Part shown: piece after piece, positions 52,479 through 59,868 of the stretch
Layout: every line of letters begins with the position of its first letter
How positions within the stretch are numbered: the first letter of the stretch is position 1
Assembly (NCBI RefSeq): GCF_002909485.1
Contig: NZ_PPXG01000008.1
Span: 238,110 to 302,109, forward strand
Direction of reading: 5' to 3'
From: Stutzerimonas stutzeri
GTDB lineage: Bacteria > Pseudomonadota > Gammaproteobacteria > Pseudomonadales > Pseudomonadaceae
DNA length: 64,000 nucleotides
The notes under the pieces: generated by a model
The model's input: the letters and a program-made list of their open reading frames with translations, nothing else
Databases searched by the model: none
Told to the model about the DNA's origin: nothing
Translations under genes and position numbers: made by a program

Positions 52479-53183
52479 ATGACCGTAAAGATTACCCAGC
52501 GCATTAAGGGCTTCAAGGTCGTCGACGAGACCCTCGAACGCCCCGCAGCTGCTGCGAGCAATGACAGCAAGGCGAGCAAGACCGTTAATGTCGTGGAAAT
52601 GGACGAGAGCCTGCAGCGTCCGGAAACCCTGATCGGCATGACCTACAAGATCAAGTCGCCGCTGTTCGAGCATGCCCTGTACGTCACCGTGAACGACATC
52701 GTGCTCAACGCCGGCACGCCGCATGAACAGCGTCGGCCGTTCGAGATCTTCATCAATTCGAAGAACATGGACCATTTCCAGTGGATCGTGGCGCTGACCC
52801 GCATCATGTCTGCGGTGTTCCGCAAGGGTGGCGACTGCACCTTCCTCGTCGAGGAGCTCAAGGCGGTGTTCGATCCGCGCGGCGGCTACCTGAAGAAGGG
52901 CGGCGTCTACATGCCATCGATCGTGGCCGAGATCGGTGCGGTGCTGGAGCGTCATCTGATCGCCATCGGCATGCTCGAAGGCCATGCGCTGGACGAAACG
53001 CAGCTCAAGTACCTGGCCGAAAAGCGCGCGGCTTACGAGGCCAGCCAGGGCGCGGTGGCGGTCGAGCCGGGCGAAGGCTTTCCGGCCGGCGCGCAGCTGT
53101 GCAACAAGTGCAACACCCAGGCCGTAGTGCAGATGGATGGCTGCGCCACCTGCCTGAACTGCGGCAATTCCAAGTGCGGATGA
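52479..53183 (+). CDS. nrdJb: class II ribonucleotide reductase C-terminal subunit NrdJb
   Basis: 234 aa. It ends in a cysteine-rich tail with CNKCNTQAVVQMDGCATC and then CGNSKCG, which can bind zinc or carry the redox-active Cys that re-reduces the active site. The middle (TYKIKSPLFEHALYVTVND, FINSKNMDHFQWIVALTRIMSAVFRKG) corresponds to the C-terminal part of one-piece NrdJ proteins. It starts 64 nt after nrdJa with GGAGAG upstream; a longer open frame at its 5' end lacks conservation. Confidence 0.9.
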   Translation: MTVKITQRIKGFKVVDETLERPAAAASNDSKASKTVNVVEMDESLQRPETLIGMTYKIKSPLFEHALYVTVNDIVLNAGTPHEQRRPFEIFINSKNMDHFQWIVALTRIMSAVFRKGGDCTFLVEELKAVFDPRGGYLKKGGVYMPSIVAEIGAVLERHLIAIGMLEGHALDETQLKYLAEKRAAYEASQGAVAVEPGEGFPAGAQLCNKCNTQAVVQMDGCATCLNCGNSKCG

Positions 53184-53545
53184 ACCTTGCGCGCTGATTT
53201 CTTTGTGACGTCTGTCAGGCCCGCTTTACCGGGCGGGTCTGGCTCTGCTAGCTTTCAGTACATCGTCATCAATACAACACTGGCCTCCAATCCCATGTCC
53301 CCCGTTGTCCACAGCCTGTTTCCCGTTAAGTCAGCCGATCTCGGCGCGGCGCGGCTGTGCGCAATCGCTCCACCTCCATCTGTCGTTGCCGACCTGGCAA
53401 TCGCGCCACCACCTCCACAGGCGGTTGCGCTGGGCTGATCCGCCCACACTTCGCAGCTCCAGTTTTCGCTTCCGATCCTTCTGAGTCGGTGCGCGCACGT
53501 TTCGGCGTTCGCTGGAGCCTGTTTGGCTTCGACAGGTAATCACTG
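53184..53545. other. Intergenic region nrdJb / DMT transporter
   Basis: 362 nt without a supported gene. A modest hairpin (CCCGC / GCGGG near 53221-53240) could end the nrdJ transcript. The rest holds short unconserved frames. Confidence 0.4.
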
Positions 53546-54418
53546 ATGACTTTCAACAAATCGTTGTGGACGTCCTACGGCGTCATGACCGTGTTCGTGC
53601 TGCTGTGGGGCAGTGCGGCAATCTTCACCCGCTGGGGGCTGGACCACGGCACCCCCTTCGCCCTGCTGATCGTGCGTTTCGCTCTGGCGCTGGGGGCTGT
53701 TCTGCTGATCGGCCTTTACCGGCGGCGCTGGCGGCCGGCCCCTGGTACTGGTCGGCAGACTGCGACCGCCGGGCTGCTGATGATCGGCTGTTACTCGATC
53801 TGCTATTTCCAGGCCATGGCCCATGGTGTGACGCCGGGTGTGATCGCGACGCTGCTCGGTGTGCAGCCGATCCTCACCCTCTTGCTTCTTGAACGGCGCT
53901 TCTCGCCGTTGCGTCTGCTGGGACTGTTGGTGGCACTGGCCGGGTTGGCTGCGGTGGTCTTCCAGAGTCTGGTGCTGGCACGTTTCTCTCTCGCCGGGAT
54001 GCTTTTCGCCCTTGGCGCGATGTTGTGCATGACCGTGGGCGCGATCCTGCAGCAGCGTGTTCGGCAGAGCCCGGTGGAGGTGCTGCCGATGCAGTACGGA
54101 GTAAGCCTGCTGCTGTGCCTGGCGTTCGTGCCGTTCCAGCCAATTCAGCTCGAAGCTGTAACTGGCTTCATCGTTCCGGTGCTCTGGCTGGGGCTGGTGA
54201 TTTCGGTGGCCGCGCAGCTGTTGCTGTATCGCATGATCCAGACCGGCAATCTGGTCAACGTCACCAGCCTGTTCTATCTGGTACCGGTGGTCACCGTGGG
54301 AATGGATTACCTGTTCCTCGGCAACCAGCTGTCGCGCCTCGGATTGCTGGGCATGGGGGCGATTCTGCTGGGGTTGGCGTTGGTGTTCAGGGCGGCGCCG
54401 CAGCCGCATCGCGGATGA
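53546..54418 (+). CDS. EamA-family (DMT) transporter
   Basis: 290 aa with about ten membrane helices in two EamA repeats (roughly 10-140 and 155-285). The start of the protein (YGVMTVFVLLWGSAAIFTRWGLDH) is characteristic. DMT proteins export amino acids or metabolites; the substrate is not predictable. Terminated by the hairpin at 54426. Confidence 0.9.
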   Translation: MTFNKSLWTSYGVMTVFVLLWGSAAIFTRWGLDHGTPFALLIVRFALALGAVLLIGLYRRRWRPAPGTGRQTATAGLLMIGCYSICYFQAMAHGVTPGVIATLLGVQPILTLLLLERRFSPLRLLGLLVALAGLAAVVFQSLVLARFSLAGMLFALGAMLCMTVGAILQQRVRQSPVEVLPMQYGVSLLLCLAFVPFQPIQLEAVTGFIVPVLWLGLVISVAAQLLLYRMIQTGNLVNVTSLFYLVPVVTVGMDYLFLGNQLSRLGLLGMGAILLGLALVFRAAPQPHRG

Positions 54419-54425
54419 ACAAAGA

Positions 54426-54449
54426 CCGGGCGGTTGCCGCCCGGCCTTT
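54426..54449. terminator. Bidirectional terminator between convergent genes
   Basis: Stem CCGGGCGG / CCGCCCGG with a 3-nt loop and T-rich flanks on both strands, between the DMT gene and ppnN. Confidence 0.75.
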
Positions 54450-54457
54450 CGGCAGCT

Positions 54458-55831
54458 TCAGCTGACCACGCGGTAGCACGGCGTGTAGGGCACGCCGCCG
54501 GGCAGCTTCATGCGGTGCTGTTCGACGAAGGCCTGCAGCAGCTTGTCCAGCGGCTGCATGATTGCCGCATCGCCGTGGATTTCGTAACGACCGTACTGCT
54601 CGATGCGGCGGATGCCCTTGTCCTTGACGTTGCCGGCGACGATGCCGGAGAACGCACGGCGCAGATTGGCAGCCAGCTCGTGTGGCGGCAGGTCCCGGCG
54701 CAGCGGCAGGCTCGCCATGGCCTCGTGAGTCGGATCGAACGGCCGCTGGAAGCCTTCCTCGATCTTCAGCAGCCAGTTGAAGTGGAAGGCATCGTTGCGC
54801 TCGCGGCGGAAGCGACGGACTTCGCGCAGGCCCTCGGTCATCTGCCGGGCCACTTCGGTAGGGTCGTTGAACACGATCTGGTAGCGCTTCTGGGCTTCCT
54901 CGCCAAGGGTCGCGCCGACGAAATCGTGCAGCTGCTGCAGATAATCTGCCGCATCGCTCGGGCCGGTGAGAATGACCGGGAAGGGCACGTCACGATTGGC
55001 CGGGTGCAACAGAATGCCGAGCAGGTAGAGGAACTCCTCAGCCGTGCCGACGCCGCCGGGGAAGATGATGATGCCGTGACCGACGCGGACGAAGGCCTCC
55101 AGACGTTTCTCGATGTCGGGCAGGATCACCAACTCATTGACGATCGGGTTCGGTGCCTCGGCGGCGATGATGCCGGGCTCGGTCAAGCCCAGGTACCGGC
55201 TGCCGTTGCGGCGCTGCTTGGCATGGGCGATGGTGGCGCCCTTCATCGGCCCTTTCATTACGCCTGGGCCGCAACCGGTGCAGACATCCAGGCTGCGCAG
55301 GCCCAGCTCATGGCCGACGCGCTTGCTGTATTTGTACTCCTCGGTGCTGATGGAGTGGCCGCCCCAGCACACCACCATGTTCGGCTCGATTCCGGGGCGC
55401 AGGGTGCGGGCGTTGCGCAACAGGTGGAATACGTAGTCGGTGATGCCCTGTGAGGTGCTCAGGTCGATGCGCGCGCTGCTCAGCTCGCTTTCGGTGTAGA
55501 CGATGTCGCGCAGGGCGCTGAAGAGCATCTCGCGGGTGCTGGCAATCATCTCGCCATCCACAAAGGCATCGGCCGGAGCGTTGAACAGCTCCAGGCGTAC
55601 ACCGCGATCCTGCTGCAGGATGCGCACTTCGAAGTCTTCATAGGCTTCGAGGATGGTCTTGGCGTTGTCGATGCGCGTGCCGGTGTTGAGAATGGCCAAA
55701 GCACACTGGCGGAACAGCTTGTGGGTGCTGCCCGAGCCGACTTCGCTCAGTTGCTGTACTTCGCGTTGCGAGAGGGTTTCGAGGCTACCCTTGGGGCTAA
55801 CCGAGGCGTTGATTACATAGCGTTGGGTCAT
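54458..55831 (-). CDS. ppnN: pyrimidine/purine nucleotide 5'-monophosphate nucleosidase PpnN
   Basis: 457 aa, close to E. coli PpnN (YgdH). It has the LOG-family core with CTGCGPGVMKGPMKGA and FPGGVGTAEEF (the PGGxGTxxE motif), flanked by the N-terminal DUF4478-like and C-terminal DUF3412-like regions of PpnN. It cleaves nucleotide monophosphates to base and ribose-5-phosphate, and E. coli PpnN is regulated by (p)ppGpp. AGGA lies 8 nt upstream of the ATG at 55831; the frame upstream is unconserved. Confidence 0.92.
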   Translation of the reverse strand: MTQRYVINASVSPKGSLETLSQREVQQLSEVGSGSTHKLFRQCALAILNTGTRIDNAKTILEAYEDFEVRILQQDRGVRLELFNAPADAFVDGEMIASTREMLFSALRDIVYTESELSSARIDLSTSQGITDYVFHLLRNARTLRPGIEPNMVVCWGGHSISTEEYKYSKRVGHELGLRSLDVCTGCGPGVMKGPMKGATIAHAKQRRNGSRYLGLTEPGIIAAEAPNPIVNELVILPDIEKRLEAFVRVGHGIIIFPGGVGTAEEFLYLLGILLHPANRDVPFPVILTGPSDAADYLQQLHDFVGATLGEEAQKRYQIVFNDPTEVARQMTEGLREVRRFRRERNDAFHFNWLLKIEEGFQRPFDPTHEAMASLPLRRDLPPHELAANLRRAFSGIVAGNVKDKGIRRIEQYGRYEIHGDAAIMQPLDKLLQAFVEQHRMKLPGGVPYTPCYRVVS

Positions 55832-56125
55832 TGATGATTCCTGAGTTCGATGGCAACACCATCGAGGAGGCTGGTGCACCGAGACGACGGCCGACAGTTG
55901 CCGTCTGCGGTGTGGCTCGGGCCAGGCTCCGCCGGCGGCTGCGTGTAGCGTGCCGCCATCTTAACGCGCTGGCGAAGCAGCGGAAGCGATCCTGCGTTCG
56001 CTCGGCGAAAAAGCGCTGCAGCGCTCAGCGGCTGGGTGCCTGTAGGTCATGGAGTTCAGCTTCGACCTCAAGGCCAATAGGCGGTTCGCTCTGGGCCGCC
56101 TCGCTTCCGCTCAGGCTGCAAGTGC
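55832..56125. other. Intergenic region ppnN / cdsA paralogue
   Basis: 294 nt, minus-strand genes on both sides. It should contain the ppnN promoter. No gene or clear hairpin seen. Confidence 0.4.
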
Positions 56126-57058
56126 TCACGTCCAGCCGTAGCGCACCAGATGGAAGAAGATGGGCGCGGCGAAGCAGACCGAATCGAGCCGATCGAGCAT
56201 GCCGCCGTGGCCTTCGATCATGTGTCCCCAGTCCTTGACGCCACGGTCGCGCTTGATCGCCGACATCACCAGGCCGCCGAAGAAGCCCAGCAGGTTCAGC
56301 AGCAGCGCCATCAGCGCCGCCTGCCACCAGGCGAACGGAGTGATCCAGAACAGCGCCGCGCCGATCAGCGTCGCAAGGAAGATACCGCCAACGAAGCCTT
56401 CGACGGTCTTGGACGGCGACAGCCGTGGGGCGATCTTGCGTTTGCCGGCCAGCTTGCCGCAGACGTACTGCAACACGTCGGAGAGCTGCACGACGATAAT
56501 CAGCCAGGCGATCAGCAGCAGGTTGCGGCCTTCGTAGCCTGCAATCTCCAGCGTGAGCAGGGCAGGGACGTGGGAGACGCAGAACACCGCGATCATCAGG
56601 CCCCACTGCACCTTGGACGCGCGCTCGAGAAAGCGCGTGGTATCGCCGCCCAGCGACGCCAGGATGGGTAGCAGCAGAAAGACGTAGACCGGAATGAAGA
56701 TGGCGAAAAGGCCGTACCAACCAATGCCTACCAGTAGATATTGCAGTGGCAGGACGAGATAGAAGGCCGCGACCAGCGCCGGGTAATCACTGCCCCGCGT
56801 CGGGGTCAGCGTCATGAACTCGCGCAGGGCGAAGAAGGACACCAGGTAGAAGAGGATCACCACCGCGGTGTGGCCGAGCCAGAAGGCGATGCCGATCACC
56901 GCGACCATCACCCACCAAGCGTTGATGCGCGCGTTGAGGTTGTCGATAACCGGGCTGGCTTCGGCGCCACTGCGACGTTTGAGCACGAAGCCGATCAGTG
57001 AGGCGAGGGCGAGCAGGGCGCCGATACCGGCGAACAGCAGCAGGGTATTGCGATCCAT
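56126..57058 (-). CDS. phosphatidate cytidylyltransferase (CdsA family)
   Basis: 310 aa with about eight membrane helices. The C-terminal signature SAIKRDRGVKDWGHMIEGHGGMLDRLDS is the CdsA motif. It makes CDP-diacylglycerol from phosphatidate and CTP. Because it lies in a cassette with an acyltransferase and a CDP-alcohol phosphatidyltransferase and not with the frr-uppS-dxr genes, I think it is a paralogue of the housekeeping CdsA. The ATG at 57058 follows the acyltransferase stop by 1 nt. Confidence 0.88.
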   Translation of the reverse strand: MDRNTLLLFAGIGALLALASLIGFVLKRRSGAEASPVIDNLNARINAWWVMVAVIGIAFWLGHTAVVILFYLVSFFALREFMTLTPTRGSDYPALVAAFYLVLPLQYLLVGIGWYGLFAIFIPVYVFLLLPILASLGGDTTRFLERASKVQWGLMIAVFCVSHVPALLTLEIAGYEGRNLLLIAWLIIVVQLSDVLQYVCGKLAGKRKIAPRLSPSKTVEGFVGGIFLATLIGAALFWITPFAWWQAALMALLLNLLGFFGGLVMSAIKRDRGVKDWGHMIEGHGGMLDRLDSVCFAAPIFFHLVRYGWT

Positions 57059-57059
57059 G

Positions 57060-57680
57060 TCAGTCTTCCTTTGGGGCCAGTTCCAGCAGAGCCTGGCGGG
57101 CGCGCTGGAGAAACGCGTCCTTGCCTTCGTCATTCTCGATGCTCATCGGCACGCCAAAGCTCACGCTGCAGAGTAGAGGCAGCGGCAGGCTGCGACCCTT
57201 TGGCATCACCCGATTGAGGTTGGCGATCCATACCGGCACCAGCTCCACGTCTGGGCACGCCAGGCCCAGGCGGTACAGCCCGCTCTTGAACGGCAGCAGC
57301 CCCTCTTCCAGATTGCGTGTGCCCTCGGGGAAGAGGATCAGCGAATCGCCGCCAGCCAGGGCGTCGAGCATCGGTTGCAGCGGATTCGATTCCGGGCCGC
57401 TGCGCTCGCGATCCACCAGCACACCATTGAACAGACGGTGAATGACGAAGCGGCGCAGCGCACTGCTCTGCCAGTAATCGGCGCCCGCTACGGGTCGAGT
57501 TCTGCGCCGCAGAGCGGGCGGCAGCGATGCCCAGAGCAGCACGAAATCACCATGGCTGCTGTGGTTGGCGAAGTAGATGCGTTGCGTGCTGAGCGGCGCG
57601 CAACCGATCCAGAGGCTGCGCGTACCGGTCAGCAATCGTGCGACGGAAGTGATCGCAAAGGCGAGCAGGGAGCCGAGCAT
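57060..57680 (-). CDS. 1-acyl-sn-glycerol-3-phosphate acyltransferase (PlsC family)
   Basis: 206 aa. NHSSHGD near residue 39 is the catalytic NHx4D motif and FPEGTRN near 118 binds the phosphate. It acylates lysophosphatidate, or a related lysolipid, giving phosphatidate for the next enzyme in the cassette. The small size is normal for this branch of the family. Confidence 0.88.
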   Translation of the reverse strand: MLGSLLAFAITSVARLLTGTRSLWIGCAPLSTQRIYFANHSSHGDFVLLWASLPPALRRRTRPVAGADYWQSSALRRFVIHRLFNGVLVDRERSGPESNPLQPMLDALAGGDSLILFPEGTRNLEEGLLPFKSGLYRLGLACPDVELVPVWIANLNRVMPKGRSLPLPLLCSVSFGVPMSIENDEGKDAFLQRARQALLELAPKED

Positions 57681-57734
57681 GGAAGTTGTTCCTCGGTGTT
57701 CTGACGGAAGAGGTATGCGGGCAGATGGGCAGAT

Positions 57735-58361
57735 TCAGTTCGCTTCGGCTGGCGCCGCCGCGGTTTCCGCCAGGCCTTGCCTGACCCGGTTGCTCAACGT
57801 GATAACCGACAGTACGGCGATCAGTAGCAGAAGGCCGTTGACCCAGGCAGAGGGCAACAGGCCCAGGGCGATTCCAGTGGCCAGCACGCCAAAGGCGAAC
57901 GCCCTGTCGCTCTTGCCCATTGGGCCGTCGTAGCGGCGAGAGGCGCCCACCATCGGGCCGAGCACGCCGGCGTATTCGGTCAGTGCGGCCAGCACTACCA
58001 CCAGCACCACGGCAGCAGGCCAGACGCCAAGCACCAGCGCGAGGGGAAGATAAAGCGCTGCGTCGGCGGCTACGTCGCAGAGTTCGTTGAGGTAGGCGCC
58101 AAGCTTCGATTGTTGACCGAACTCGCGGGCCAGCATGCCGTCGATGGCGTTCAGCGCCATGCGCAGCAGCATCCACATTGGGATCAGAAGAAATACCCAG
58201 CGGTGCTCGACAAGCAGCGCGACGGCTATGGCCACACCCAGCGACACGACCAGTGCCGCCACTGTGACCTGATTGGCCGTGATGCCTCGGTCATAGAGAC
58301 GCTGAACCAGCGGACGCAGTAGCGCCTGGAAGCGGGGTTTGAGCTGATAGATGGATGGCAC
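57735..58361 (-). CDS. CDP-alcohol phosphatidyltransferase
   Basis: 208 aa with about six helices. The signature DGMLAREFG, then 8 residues to CDVAAD, is the DG-x2-AR-x8-G-x3-D-x3-D motif; both terminal Asp are present. It joins CDP-diacylglycerol to an alcohol such as glycerol-3-phosphate or inositol-like acceptor; which one cannot be told. Start GTG at 58361, with AAGGA 8 nt upstream. First of three genes in order transferase, acyltransferase, cytidylyltransferase. Confidence 0.85.
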   Translation of the reverse strand: MPSIYQLKPRFQALLRPLVQRLYDRGITANQVTVAALVVSLGVAIAVALLVEHRWVFLLIPMWMLLRMALNAIDGMLAREFGQQSKLGAYLNELCDVAADAALYLPLALVLGVWPAAVVLVVVLAALTEYAGVLGPMVGASRRYDGPMGKSDRAFAFGVLATGIALGLLPSAWVNGLLLLIAVLSVITLSNRVRQGLAETAAAPAEAN

Positions 58362-58529
58362 GCACCGATTCCTTTCGATGTTTTGGGGGGCTGCCGCACG
58401 TTCCGGGCTGTTGCCAGTGCGCGTCTTATGCGCCGGCACTTTGGGGTAAAGCCGGATCAGTCGCAAGTTGCGCTGGAAAATTTGCGAGGCGTTGAACGCT
58501 TTCGCGGCGGGTCTGTGCTTGGCGCCGAT

Positions 58530-59483
58530 CTAGAACGCAAAAGGCAGCGCGCTGGATGGACGCTGGCGCGCCTTGAGCAGACGATGAAACTCGGCCGGGT
58601 CCTTCACCTGCACATCCATCTTGCCTTCGTGACGCTGCGCCGCGATCAGCCGCGACAGCCAGAAGCGCACGCAGGCCACGCGCAGCATCGGTTGCCAGAG
58701 CTCGGCTTCGGCCGGGGTGAAACGACGCAGGGCAGAGTAGGCCGCCAGCAACGGCTCACTGCGCTCGCCGTCGATCTCGCCGGTGGGGTGCGAGCACCAA
58801 TCGTTCACGGCGATGGCCAGGTCATAGAGCATCGGACCGGAGCAGGCGTTGTAGAAGTCGATCACGCCGGTCAGGTGGCTGCCTTCGAACAGCACGTTAT
58901 CGCGGAATAAATCGGCATGCAGGTTGGCCCGTGGCAGGGCGAGCAGTTTCGGCCGCAGCTCGGCGATTTCCGCCAGGCCATCGCGCAACAACGGCAGCTG
59001 ATCGTCAGGCAGGCTCAGCGCTAAGCTTGGCCCCTGTTCCTGCATCCAGTCCAGACCACGGTCGCTGGCGCGCTCGAGGATGTGCTCGCGGGTGGCCAGA
59101 TGCAGACGCGCCAGCAGCCGGCCGACCTCGGAGCAGTGGTGCGGGTTGGGCGCCATCACATGCTTGCCTGGCAGGCGCGGCTGCAGCAGCGCAGGCTTTT
59201 CCGCCAGCTTGCGCAGCGCCTCGCCCTGCTCGCTGCGCAGCGCATAGGGCACCGGTAGGCCGGCGCGGTGCAGCACGTCGAGCAGCTCGATGAAGAACGG
59301 CAAATCCTGGGTCGGACCACGCTCGATCAGCGTCAGTACGTATTCGCCTTGTTCGAGGCTGACGAAGAAATTGCTGTTCTCGCTGCCTGCGACGATGCCC
59401 TGGAAGTCGTGCAGCCGGCCGAGTCTGTACGGCGCCAGAAAGGCCTCCAGTTCATCGCGTTGCAGGGGCGTGAATACCGACAT
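58530..59483 (-). CDS. thrB: homoserine kinase ThrB (APH-like type)
   Basis: 317 aa. Phosphorylates homoserine in threonine synthesis. It belongs to the aminoglycoside-phosphotransferase-like ThrB type: MSVFTPLQRDELEAFLAPY at the start, catalytic HADLFRDN near residue 188 and GVIDFYNACSGP (metal-binding Asp) near 210. It is separated by 24 nt from the DUF2782 gene upstream, as I recall from Pseudomonas. Confidence 0.94.
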   Translation of the reverse strand: MSVFTPLQRDELEAFLAPYRLGRLHDFQGIVAGSENSNFFVSLEQGEYVLTLIERGPTQDLPFFIELLDVLHRAGLPVPYALRSEQGEALRKLAEKPALLQPRLPGKHVMAPNPHHCSEVGRLLARLHLATREHILERASDRGLDWMQEQGPSLALSLPDDQLPLLRDGLAEIAELRPKLLALPRANLHADLFRDNVLFEGSHLTGVIDFYNACSGPMLYDLAIAVNDWCSHPTGEIDGERSEPLLAAYSALRRFTPAEAELWQPMLRVACVRFWLSRLIAAQRHEGKMDVQVKDPAEFHRLLKARQRPSSALPFAF

Positions 59484-59507
59484 GCTGTGCTCCTAGCGAC
59501 TAATGGG

Positions 59508-59792
59508 TTACCAGCTGAAGATCTTCCAGGAAGGAATCAGCATGTCTGGCTGGTCGGCACGGACGAAGTTGCCGTCGTTGCCATCGGCGCGCACCAGAAA
59601 GTAAGGCTTGCCGCGTTTGGGCGTGACCTTCACGGCATAGAGGAAGCCATTGACGCGATATTCCTCGACGGTGCGGTCGCCTTCCTGACGGATGGTTACG
59701 TCAGGCTCGCCGTCGACCGATTCCTGGGCGAAGCCGGCCAGGGGAGCGCACGCCAGCAGGCTGGCCAGCATCAGGTGTTTGAGAGCGCGCAT
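59508..59792 (-). CDS. DUF2782 small periplasmic protein
   Basis: 94 aa. Signal peptide MRALKHLMLASLLACAPLAGFAQ, then a compact domain (EPDVTIRQEGDRTVEEYRVNG, then LYAVKVTPKRGKPYFLVRAD), which is DUF2782. Function unknown. Conserved position between thrB and polA in pseudomonads. The ATG at 59792 is the only one followed by a signal peptide. Confidence 0.9.
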   Translation of the reverse strand: MRALKHLMLASLLACAPLAGFAQESVDGEPDVTIRQEGDRTVEEYRVNGFLYAVKVTPKRGKPYFLVRADGNDGNFVRADQPDMLIPSWKIFSW

Positions 59793-59868
59793 GGTAACCT
59801 TGTCCCTTTGTCGATAAGTGGTCCTTGGCATTCTAGCTCCGGGCCCGCCGAAAAGGTTGATTCCGCTC

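Noticed and set aside
53187..53438. 83-codon plus-strand frame after nrdJb
   Set aside because: Low complexity (Pro/Ala/Val repeats) and no family; more likely non-coding.
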